Source of the DNA: Kribbella sandramycini
Lineage (GTDB): Bacteria > Actinomycetota > Actinomycetes > Propionibacteriales > Kribbellaceae
Reading direction: 5' to 3'
Assembly (NCBI RefSeq): GCF_013131805.1
Contig: NZ_JABJRC010000019.1
Location: 1-34,148 of the forward strand
DNA: 34,148 nt
The stretch's first letter is position 1. Each line of letters begins with the position of its first letter. This document shows positions 1 to 6,721 of the stretch, one piece after another. The position numbers and the translations under genes were made by a program. Under the pieces are notes generated by a model. The model saw only the letters and a program-made list of their open reading frames with translations, was not told the origin of the DNA and ran no database searches.

Positions 1-263
1 GACACTTCCTGTGCGGCCGCCGGCTAGGTGGGGTCAGGCGAACGGCCCGGCCGCCGACGCAAACCTGCGTGGAGCAGGTGCCCTCCGGGGGGAAGCGCCT
101 TGCGACACTTCCTGTGCGGCCGCCGGCTAGGTGGGGTCAGGCGAACGGCCCGGCCGCCGACGCAAACCTGCGTGGAGCAGGTGCCCTCCGGGGGGAAGCG
201 CCTTGCGACACTTCCTGTGCGGCCGCCGGCCAGGTGGGGTCAGGCGAACGACCCGGCCGCCGC
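1..263. repeat. 103-bp tandem repeat, about 2.6 copies
   Basis: Copies begin at 1, 104 and 207. The first two are nearly identical over 103 bp, and the third diverges after about 50 bp. The array may continue left of the window. Each full unit holds a small perfect hairpin, ACCTGC-GTGGA-GCAGGT (first copy about 65-81), overlapping a second inverted repeat ACGCA-AACC-TGCGT. Short open frames run through it, but 103 is not a multiple of three, so every copy shifts frame and coding is unlikely. There are no unique spacers between copies, so it is not a CRISPR array. Its role is unknown. Confidence 0.85.
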
Positions 264-317
264 GGCAGACGCGAGGAGTGGTGATTGCTCAGGGCAACTG
301 ATGTGCTTGAAGGGGAG

Positions 318-1301
318 CTAGTTGTGGTGGGCCCGGCTGGTGGTGGTTCGGGGGATGAGGGTGGTGGGGAGGGTGTGGCGGTGGTGGTGTTTGGGGAGGG
401 GGGTGGTGAGGTGGGAGAGGAGGAGGGCGAGGGCGGCGGCGCCGGCCGCGGCGGCGGCGTCGGAGACGGTGGTGAGGTACGGCGGGAGGACGTCGTCGCA
501 CCCGATCACGCTGAACTCGGCGGGGACGGCGACGCCACGGTCGGCCAGGCCGGCGAGGATGCCGTGGGCAAGGAGATCGTCGAACGCGATCACCGCGGTG
601 GAGCCGGAGGCGAGTAGCTGGCCGACGGCCGCGCGGCCCGCGTCGTACGACGAACGCCGTCCGGAGGTGATCAGCACCGACAGGCCGCGCAGCTCCCCGG
701 CCCGCCTGACGGCCTCGCGCCGCTGAGTGTTCGACCAGGATCGCGTCGGCCCGCTCAGATACGTGATCCGCGTGTGCCCCAGCCGGGCCAGATGATCGAC
801 CGCCTGCGTGACGCCGGACGTCGTATCGATCAGCACCCGCGGCACGTCGGCCAGATCCCGGTTCACCAGCACGACTGCACGCTTCCGCGCCTGCGCCAGG
901 ATCGCCTCGGCCGGCATCCGGCTGGACGCCATCACGAACCCGTCGACATCCGGCCCGAACCGGCTCAGCAACGCCTCCTCCCGCTTCGCGTCCTCGTCGG
1001 TGTCGCCGACGAGGACGGAGTACCCCGCCGCGGCCGCACGCTCCTCGACCGCCCGGATCATCGGCGGGAAGAACGGATTCGACAGATCCGCGACCAGCAG
1101 CGCCAACCGCTGGGAACGCACCCCAGAAAGCGCTCTCTCCCGCGATCTCGGCTCGTACCCCAGCGCCGCCGCCACCGCACGGACCCGCCGAACCGTCTCC
1201 GCACTCAGCCGATGCGGCTGACTGAACACCCGCGAGGCAGTGGATCGCGACACCCCCGCCTGCTCGGCCACGGCGGTCAGAGTCGCTGAGCTGTCGGCCA
1301 T
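318..1301 (-). CDS. LacI-family transcriptional regulator
   Basis: A 327-aa sugar-responsive repressor. Residues about 6-55 form the LacI helix-turn-helix and hinge (TLTAVAEQAGVSRSTASRVF, then ETVRRVRAVAAALGY). The rest is a periplasmic-binding-protein-like sensor with the usual RLALLVADLSNPFF start and a late VIGCDD motif. The ATG at 1301 follows an AGGAA ribosome site. The C-terminal tail is rich in His, Thr and Pro and looks poorly conserved. A cre-like palindrome lies 39 bp upstream (1340-1355), so autorepression is likely. The ligand cannot be told from sequence. The neighbouring secreted carbohydrate proteins and GH65 operon suggest a glucan-derived sugar. A GAAAGCGCTCTC-type motif sits inside the gene (about 1125-1138), where the frame uses AGA and TCT codons. 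Confidence 0.93.
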   Translation of the reverse strand: MADSSATLTAVAEQAGVSRSTASRVFSQPHRLSAETVRRVRAVAAALGYEPRSRERALSGVRSQRLALLVADLSNPFFPPMIRAVEERAAAAGYSVLVGDTDEDAKREEALLSRFGPDVDGFVMASSRMPAEAILAQARKRAVVLVNRDLADVPRVLIDTTSGVTQAVDHLARLGHTRITYLSGPTRSWSNTQRREAVRRAGELRGLSVLITSGRRSSYDAGRAAVGQLLASGSTAVIAFDDLLAHGILAGLADRGVAVPAEFSVIGCDDVLPPYLTTVSDAAAAAGAAALALLLSHLTTPLPKHHHRHTLPTTLIPRTTTSRAHHN

Positions 1302-1339
1302 CGTTCCTCACTAGCGGTGGGCGTCCCGGCTGTGGGGGA

Positions 1340-1355
1340 GTGCAACCGATTGCAC
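1340..1355 (-). promoter_or_regulatory. cre-like LacI-family operator
   Basis: GTGCAA-CCGA-TTGCAC is a perfect inverted repeat. Its inner 14 bp fit the classical cre/LacI-family consensus TGNAANCGNTTNCA. It lies just upstream of the LacI-type gene that starts at 1301 and downstream of the convergently oriented end of no other gene, so an autoregulatory role is the simplest reading. The assignment to this regulator is inferred from position. Confidence 0.65.
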
Positions 1356-1380
1356 AGCATCGGCCGCGTGATGGCAAGGA

Positions 1381-2346
1381 TCAACCCCGCGCAGCGCCCA
1401 CCCGACTCCGCCGGAGCAGCGCGGCGCACCACTGGAAGTGCCCGTCGCTCCCGCCGGAGGAGAACAGATCGTAGGTCGCGAGCGCATAGACGGCCTGATA
1501 GAGCGCGAGCGTCTCGGCCGGGTAGCCGAGCTCCGCGGCGAACAGTTCGGTGAGGGTCGCGGCGTGCCGCTCGGCGTGCGGCCCGTACATATCCCAAACG
1601 GCAGCAGCGACCGCGGCGTCGAAGGCAGGATCCCCAGCCGTGGTGAAGAACCCGAAATCGAGGACGGCGACCACCCGTCCGTCGTCCTCCACGTGAAGAT
1701 TCGGCGGTACGAGGTCCCCGTGGATGACGGTGTTCGGTACGCCGGGCAGCGTCGCGAGCGCGGTCACAACCCGCTCGACCGTGGCGGAAAGCCCCGGCAC
1801 GTAGCCGGCCAGCACGTCGCCATGGCGACCGACAGCACGCCGTACGAGCGCGGCGAGCGCATCGGGAAAGCGCTGCTGCCCCAGCCAGAGCGGGCGATCG
1901 TCGCCCTGAACTGTCAGCCCGCGCATCGCGTCGGTGCCTGGAACCGTGGCGAGCGCACGCAGCACGGTGAGCAGCGCGGCAACCTCGACCGCGGGGATGT
2001 CGAGTTCGGCGTCGGTCATGAAGGGGTCGCTGCGAAAGGGCGCCCCGGCCAGCTCGCGCTCGTAGCTGACGAATACCCCGCCGTGCACCTCGACGTCCAG
2101 GATCTCCGGCGTGCCGAAGGGGAGCGCGTGGTGAGCCACCTCCGCGTAGACGTCGCGAGAGAGCGCGATCTCGGCCGGCGGCAGGCCGCTCCACACCTTC
2201 GCGACCAGGCCCTCGGTGAGCCGATAGACGACGCCTTCCATCCCGGCGCCGAGAATCCGCGGTGCGTCGTACCCGCGACGCTCGAAGTACGCGAGCCACT
2301 GATCGGCATCGGGCCGGCGGTCTTCGGTCATGCCGGAGTACATCAT
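1381..2346 (-). CDS. APH-family phosphotransferase (kinase-like)
   Basis: A protein-kinase-like small-molecule kinase, 321 aa from the start chosen here. It shows a glycine-rich loop (LGAGMEGVVYRL, residues 32-43), the ATP lysine (LVAKVW, K50), the catalytic loop HGDLVPPN (D211, N216) and the metal-binding DFG (230-232). The family includes aminoglycoside, choline, homoserine and fructosamine kinases, and the substrate cannot be told here. An open frame extends upstream to 2538, but that part is not kinase-like and overlaps the promoter of the divergent gene. Consecutive ATGs at 2346 and 2343 have GGGAG about 12 nt upstream. An ATG at 2331 is a third option, without a ribosome site. It is transcribed towards the LacI gene. 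Confidence 0.85.
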   Translation of the reverse strand: MMYSGMTEDRRPDADQWLAYFERRGYDAPRILGAGMEGVVYRLTEGLVAKVWSGLPPAEIALSRDVYAEVAHHALPFGTPEILDVEVHGGVFVSYERELAGAPFRSDPFMTDAELDIPAVEVAALLTVLRALATVPGTDAMRGLTVQGDDRPLWLGQQRFPDALAALVRRAVGRHGDVLAGYVPGLSATVERVVTALATLPGVPNTVIHGDLVPPNLHVEDDGRVVAVLDFGFFTTAGDPAFDAAVAAAVWDMYGPHAERHAATLTELFAAELGYPAETLALYQAVYALATYDLFSSGGSDGHFQWCAALLRRSRVGAARG

Positions 2347-2499
2347 CCATCCGACGCACTCCCAACTGTTAGCAAACCTGCCTGATAAACGGGTGACCGT
2401 AACGTGCACGTCCGAGGCTGTCAATTGGTCGCCGGAAAGCGCGCGGAATACCGGATCGGAGCTGCCGGAGCAGGTTGTCAATGGGCTCGAAAATGCCTC

Positions 2500-2528
2500 G
2501 TGACAATGGTCGCGGTGCACTTTATAGT
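2500..2528 (+). promoter_or_regulatory. Sigma-70-type promoter of the secreted GH16-like gene
   Basis: The -35-like GTGACA (2500-2505) and -10 TATAGT (2523-2528) are separated by exactly 17 bp, close to the housekeeping consensus. The predicted start lies near 2535, giving a leader of about 30 nt with AGGGAG five nt before the ATG at 2566. TTGTCA (2475-2480) and TGACAA (2501-2506) form an inverted pair that overlaps the -35 box and could be a regulator site. The remainder of the 2347-2565 divergent intergenic region shows nothing else clear. Confidence 0.6.
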
Positions 2529-2565
2529 CCTCGGCCATTCGGGTTCTCGAGGACAGGGAGAAGAC

Positions 2566-3306
2566 ATGCGACTGTCAGCCGAACGATCGGTCCTGCTGCG
2601 TTCCGCGGCGCTGTTTGTCACGGGTTCGCTGCTGGTGGGGGCGGGGTCCGCCGCGGCGGCGGCGCCCATCGCGACCGAGCAGCGTGGGCCGGCCGCGACC
2701 GTCATCCGCGACCAGTTCGACACGCTCAACACCTCGGTCTGGAACTGCGAGTTCACCTGCCCGAAGCTGGGTGGCGGGCTGGCCAGGTTCGAGCTCGCGC
2801 CGGGCGTCCCGCCGAACCAGGCCGGCTCCTGGTCGAAGGTCGGTTACAAGCCCACGCGCTACACCAAAGGACGGTTCACCATCCGCTTCGCGCTCAGCAA
2901 GCGACCCACGCAAAACCCTGTGTGGTGGGGGCTTGCGCTGTGGGACGACGGCCCGAACCCGAACGGCAGCGAGTTCAACGAGATCAACTTCGGCTACACC
3001 ACCAATCAGAGCTACACCAACACGCAGTTACGGTTCGAGAGCGCCAAACGGGGGCGCTACGTCTCGCTCAAGATCGACACCGGCGTCGATCTGTACGACG
3101 GGAAGTTCCATGACGGCACCCTGGAGTACGGCCCGGACTACGTCGCCTTCTACCTCGACGACCGGCTGCTCAAGGTGATCAGCGACGTGAGTGTGATCCC
3201 GACCGACCCGATGGAACTCGTGGTCGGCGCCCGGCTGGTGACCGGCGGCGCGGCCTTGTCGTCGAAGTTCACCCAGACTGTCGATTGGGTCAAGATCGAG
3301 CAGTAG
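2566..3306 (+). CDS. Secreted GH16-like (concanavalin A-like fold) protein
   Basis: A 246-aa exported protein. The ATG at 2566 was chosen because AGGGAG sits five nt upstream and the product then begins with a clean signal peptide (Arg-containing start, hydrophobic core, Ala-rich cleavage zone near residues 33-38). The mature part resembles the family-16 glycoside hydrolase/laminarinase jelly roll: an opening DQFDTLNTSVWNCEF-type strand, GRFTIRFAL, WWGLALWDDGPN, and a closing VDWVKIEQ strand. The usual catalytic signature E-[ILV]-D-x-x-E is replaced by E-I-N-F-G-Y within the NEINFGY segment. Hydrolysis by the usual mechanism is therefore doubtful, and it may be a binding protein or a divergent enzyme. 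A strong hairpin terminator follows the stop codon. Confidence 0.8.
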   Translation: MRLSAERSVLLRSAALFVTGSLLVGAGSAAAAAPIATEQRGPAATVIRDQFDTLNTSVWNCEFTCPKLGGGLARFELAPGVPPNQAGSWSKVGYKPTRYTKGRFTIRFALSKRPTQNPVWWGLALWDDGPNPNGSEFNEINFGYTTNQSYTNTQLRFESAKRGRYVSLKIDTGVDLYDGKFHDGTLEYGPDYVAFYLDDRLLKVISDVSVIPTDPMELVVGARLVTGGAALSSKFTQTVDWVKIEQ

Positions 3307-3322
3307 CGAAAGCGCGGCCGGC

Positions 3323-3365
3323 GCAACTCCGGAAATGCGCCCGGGTGAGCGCTTTCCGGAGTTGC
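3323..3365 (+). terminator. Hairpin terminator after the GH16-like gene
   Basis: GCAACTCCGGAAA (3323-3335) pairs perfectly with TTTCCGGAGTTGC (3353-3365). GCGC/GCGC inside extends the stem after a one-base bulge. There is no U-tract, as is common for terminators in high-GC Actinobacteria. It lies 17 nt after the stop at 3306. Confidence 0.75.
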
Positions 3366-3444
3366 CGTCATTTCTGCCGGGCATTCTCCGCAGTCGGCCG
3401 GAGGGTCGCCGGAAGTTCCGGAACCAGCCCGGGGGAACGTTCCC

Positions 3445-3491
3445 TTGACAGCGGTCGAGAGCGGGGCCACTCTCTGAGAGAGCGCTCTCTC
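3445..3491 (+). promoter_or_regulatory. Promoter with 16-bp LacI-type operator for the beta-helix gene
   Basis: TTGACA (3445-3450) is a perfect -35 box. A weak -10-like CACTCT (3468-3473) follows after 17 bp. Immediately downstream, GAGAGAGCGCTCTCTC (3476-3491) is a perfect 16-bp palindrome with the AGCGCT core typical of actinobacterial LacI-family operators such as CebR boxes. A repressor bound there would cover the predicted transcription start. Which regulator binds is not shown. The LacI gene at 318-1301 is a candidate, although its own presumed operator (1340-1355) has a different sequence. Confidence 0.65.
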
Positions 3492-3525
3492 GGATCTTCT
3501 CCCGCCCTTCTGATTGGTGTCGCCC

Positions 3526-5787
3526 ATGGATGTGTCGTCGCGCCTGCGTGCGCGTTCTCTGATGGTTCTCCGGACTCTCGCCGCGCTGTCCCTGGCGGCG
3601 ACCGGCCTCGGCGCTGGTGACGCCGTCGCCGGGCCCCGGCAGGCTCCGGCCAGCACTCACCAGCAGGACCGGGCGGCGGCCTGCGGTACGGCGAACGCCG
3701 CGGCCAACCGCCCGGCTACCGCGTCGTCCAGCGAGAACGCCGGGGTACCCGCCTCGGCTGCTGTCGACGGCAACCCGGGAACGCGCTGGGGGAGCGCTTT
3801 CGCCGATCCCCAGTGGTTACAGATCGATCTGGGCGCCAAGGTCAGCGTGTGCCAGGTCGTGCTCAGCTGGGAGACGGCGTACGGGAAGGCGTTCCGGATC
3901 GAGGTGTCCGACAACGCTGCGGCGTGGACCGAGGTCTACTCGACGACGACCAGCGCCGGTGGCACACAGACGCTGGACGTCGCCGGCAGTGGTCGCTACG
4001 TGCGCATCACCGGCACCCAGCGGGCCACCGGCTGGGGTTACTCGCTCTGGGAGGTCGCGGTGCGCACCGCCGACGGCGCCGGTCCCGTGGTGCCTCCGAC
4101 TGACCCGCGTAACCCGGACTTCGGGCCGAACGTCTTCGTGTACGGACCGGGCAGCTCGCAGACCGACATGCAGAACAAGCTGGACCAGATCGCCACCGAG
4201 ATGCACACGAACCAGTTCGGCACCCAGCGCTACGCCGTGCTGTGGAAGCCGGGCACGTACAACGCCGACGTGAACCTGGGTTTCTACACCCAGGTGGCCG
4301 GGCTCGGTCTGTCGCCGGACGACGTCAACCTGAACGGCCACGTCCGGGTAGAGGCCGACTGGCTGCAGCAGGGCGACAACCCGAACAACAAGGGCAACGC
4401 CACCCAGAACTTCTGGCGTGCCGCCGAGAACCTCGCGGTGACCACGCCGCCCGGTCAGATCGAGCGCTGGGCGGTTTCGCAGGCCGCGCCGTACCGGCGG
4501 ATGCATCTGAAGGCTGCGCCAGAGGTGCAGCTGTGGAACGGCGGCGACGGCTGGGCCAGCGGCGGTCTGTTCGCGGACACCAAGATCGACAACCGAGTCG
4601 TCTCCGGATCGCAGCAGCAGTGGTTCTCGCGGAACTCCGAGTTCGGCTCATGGGCCGGTTCCGTCTGGAACATGGTCTTCGTCGGCACCAACGGCGCCCC
4701 GCAGCAGAACTTCCCCAACCCTTCGCACACAGTGGTCGGTCAGACCCCGAAGGTCCGCGAAAAGCCCTTCCTGTACTTCGATGCGGCCGGCAACTACAAC
4801 GTCTTCGTCCCGGCCCTGCGGACGAACTCCGCGGGCACCAGCTGGTCCAACGGCCCAGCCGCCGGTACGTCGATCAGCCTGGCCGACTTCTACGTTGTCA
4901 AGCCCGGTGCGACCGTGGACACCATCAACGCCGCACTGGACCAGGGCAAGCACCTGCTCTTCACACCCGGCATCTACCACCTGAACGACACCATCCGGGT
5001 GAACCGGGCCAACACCGTCGTACTGGGCCTCGGCCTCGCCACATTGATCCCGGACACCGGCAAAGCGGCGATCAGCGTCGCTGACGTGGACGGCGTCAAG
5101 CTGGCCGGCATCCTCGTCGACGCGGGCCCGGTGAACTCACCAGTGCTGGTCGAGATCGGCGCACCGGGCTCCACCGCGAGCCACGCGGCCAACCCGACGT
5201 CCCTGCACGACGTCTTCGTCCGCGTCGGCGGCGCACACGTCGGCAAGGCGTCAGTCAGCCTGCGCGTGAACAGCAACGACGTCATCGGCGACCACCTCTG
5301 GCTGTGGCGTGGTGACCACGGCGAGGGCGTCGGCTGGGACGTGAACACCGCAGCCAACGGTCTGGTCGTCAACGGCAACAATGTGACCATGTACGGCCTG
5401 TTCGTCGAGCACTACCAGGAGTACGAGACGCTGTGGAACGGCAACGGCGGCCGCACGTACTTCTACCAGAACGAGTTCCCGTACGACGTCCCCAACCAGG
5501 CAGCCTGGTCCAGCGGCGGCGGCACCCAGGGCTGGGCGGCCTACAAGGTCGCCAACAACGTCACCAGCCACGAGGCCTGGGGCGTCGGCAGCTACTGCTT
5601 CTTCAGCCCCAACAACTCCATCGTCGCCACCCGCTCCTTCGAAGTCCCCGACACCCCCGGAGTCCGCTTCCACGGCCTCGTCTCCGTCTCCCTCGGCGGC
5701 GTAGGCACCATCTCCAACGTCATCAACAACACCGGCGGCACCGCCAATGCCGCCACCCAACAGCGCTACGTCGTCAACTACCCCTGA
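3526..5787 (+). CDS. Large secreted discoidin plus beta-helix protein
   Basis: 753 aa from the ATG at 3526; a TTG at 3514 would add four residues, and neither has a clear ribosome site. A signal peptide covers about the first 36 residues. Residues about 50-185 form an F5/8 type C (discoidin/CBM32-like) carbohydrate-binding domain (ATASSSENAG, AVDGNPGTRWGS, WLQIDLGA, GRYVRITG). The remaining 560 residues look like a right-handed parallel beta-helix (APYRRMHLK, TPGIYHLNDTIRV, NGLVVNGNNVTMYG, GGRTYFYQNEFPYD). From memory, close actinobacterial relatives are often labelled coagulation factor 5/8 protein or, misleadingly, adenylyl cyclase. A polysaccharide-degrading or -binding role outside the cell is the best inference. 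It has a LacI-type operator upstream and a strong terminator downstream, so it is a single-gene unit. Confidence 0.88.
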   Translation: MDVSSRLRARSLMVLRTLAALSLAATGLGAGDAVAGPRQAPASTHQQDRAAACGTANAAANRPATASSSENAGVPASAAVDGNPGTRWGSAFADPQWLQIDLGAKVSVCQVVLSWETAYGKAFRIEVSDNAAAWTEVYSTTTSAGGTQTLDVAGSGRYVRITGTQRATGWGYSLWEVAVRTADGAGPVVPPTDPRNPDFGPNVFVYGPGSSQTDMQNKLDQIATEMHTNQFGTQRYAVLWKPGTYNADVNLGFYTQVAGLGLSPDDVNLNGHVRVEADWLQQGDNPNNKGNATQNFWRAAENLAVTTPPGQIERWAVSQAAPYRRMHLKAAPEVQLWNGGDGWASGGLFADTKIDNRVVSGSQQQWFSRNSEFGSWAGSVWNMVFVGTNGAPQQNFPNPSHTVVGQTPKVREKPFLYFDAAGNYNVFVPALRTNSAGTSWSNGPAAGTSISLADFYVVKPGATVDTINAALDQGKHLLFTPGIYHLNDTIRVNRANTVVLGLGLATLIPDTGKAAISVADVDGVKLAGILVDAGPVNSPVLVEIGAPGSTASHAANPTSLHDVFVRVGGAHVGKASVSLRVNSNDVIGDHLWLWRGDHGEGVGWDVNTAANGLVVNGNNVTMYGLFVEHYQEYETLWNGNGGRTYFYQNEFPYDVPNQAAWSSGGGTQGWAAYKVANNVTSHEAWGVGSYCFFSPNNSIVATRSFEVPDTPGVRFHGLVSVSLGGVGTISNVINNTGGTANAATQQRYVVNYP

Positions 5788-5793
5788 CCTGAT

Positions 5794-5832
5794 GCTGACA
5801 AGTGCGGCGCTGGTTGCGCCGCACTTGTCAGC
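5794..5832 (+). terminator. Strong hairpin terminator after the beta-helix gene
   Basis: A perfect 17-bp stem (5794-5810 with 5816-5832) has a five-base loop TGGTT and starts six nt after the stop codon. No U-tract follows. It separates this gene from the downstream phosphorylase operon. Confidence 0.85.
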
Positions 5833-5971
5833 GCGTCCAGACCTGGTTTCGCCCTCAGACGCGCGCCATTTCGCTGTACACGGTAATCGGCCTGTCATCG
5901 GGTAGGTGGCGTTTTCGTCACCGGGGCGTGGTTACTGTGGGTGCGAACGCCCGCGACGCGAGAGGGTGGAG

Positions 5972-6721
5972 ATGCTGGGACTGCCGACGGGGATCCAGGT
6001 CTGTCTGTTCGATCTGGACGGGGTACTCACCGACACCGCGGCTGTGCACGCGGCTGCGTGGAAAGAGATGTTCGACGAGTTCCTGCGCGGTTATGCGGAG
6101 CGCACCGGCGGTCCGTTCCGGCCGTTCGACGCCCGGCACGAGTACGACGCCTACGTCGACGGGAAGCCGCGGATGGACGGCGTCCGCGACTTTCTGGCCG
6201 CTCGCGGGATCGTCCTGCCGGAGGGCACGCCTGACGACGCACCGACGGCGGAGACGGTCAACGGGCTCGGTAATCGCAAGAACGAGGCGGTCCAGCAGCG
6301 CATCCGCACCGAAGGGGTGCATGTGTTCGAAGGGTCGCGTCGGTACCTGCGGGCCGTTTCTGCGGCCGGTCTGCGCCGTGCGGTCGTTTCGTCGAGTGCG
6401 AACACCCGTGAGGTGCTCGACGTCACCGGGCTCGCGCAGTACGTGGAGGAGATCGTGGACGGGGTGACGATCCGTACCGACGGTCTGAAGGGCAAGCCGG
6501 CTCCGGACACGTTCCTGGCCGCGGCACGGCGATTCGGGGTCGCTGCGACTGAGGCGGTCGTCTTCGAGGACGCATTGGCCGGTGTGGCGGCTGGCCGGGC
6601 TGGCGGCTTCGGGCAGGTCGTCGGTGTCGACCGGGTCGGCCAGGCCGCTGAGCTACGCGCGCACGGCGCTGACGTCGTCGTACAGGATCTGGCCGAACTG
6701 CTGGACGGAGCGAACCGATGA
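5972..6721 (+). CDS. Beta-phosphoglucomutase family HAD hydrolase
   Basis: 249 aa. It probably interconverts beta-glucose 1-phosphate and glucose 6-phosphate in the cytoplasm. HAD motif I is FDLDGVLTD with nucleophile D14 and acid/base D16. Motif II is VVSSSAN (Ser about 140-142), motif III is the lysine in LKGKPAPDTF (K175), and motif IV is VFEDALAGV (E199, D200). The start at 5972 is favoured because GGTGGAG precedes it and the DxD motif then lies at the usual position. The stop overlaps the start of the GH65 gene (ATGA), so the two are translationally coupled. Pairing with a GH65 phosphorylase supports the mutase assignment over a generic phosphatase: the inverting phosphorylase releases beta-glucose 1-phosphate, which this enzyme would feed into glycolysis. 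Confidence 0.88.
   Translation: MLGLPTGIQVCLFDLDGVLTDTAAVHAAAWKEMFDEFLRGYAERTGGPFRPFDARHEYDAYVDGKPRMDGVRDFLAARGIVLPEGTPDDAPTAETVNGLGNRKNEAVQQRIRTEGVHVFEGSRRYLRAVSAAGLRRAVVSSSANTREVLDVTGLAQYVEEIVDGVTIRTDGLKGKPAPDTFLAAARRFGVAATEAVVFEDALAGVAAGRAGGFGQVVGVDRVGQAAELRAHGADVVVQDLAELLDGANR

Noticed and set aside
1..263. Possible CRISPR array
   Set aside because: Units are contiguous with no unique spacers, and the 103-bp length is far above that of CRISPR repeats; no cas genes are nearby.
3526..5787. Adenylyl cyclase function
   Set aside because: Relatives sometimes carry this name, but the sequence shows a signal peptide, a discoidin domain and a beta-helix, with no cyclase motif.
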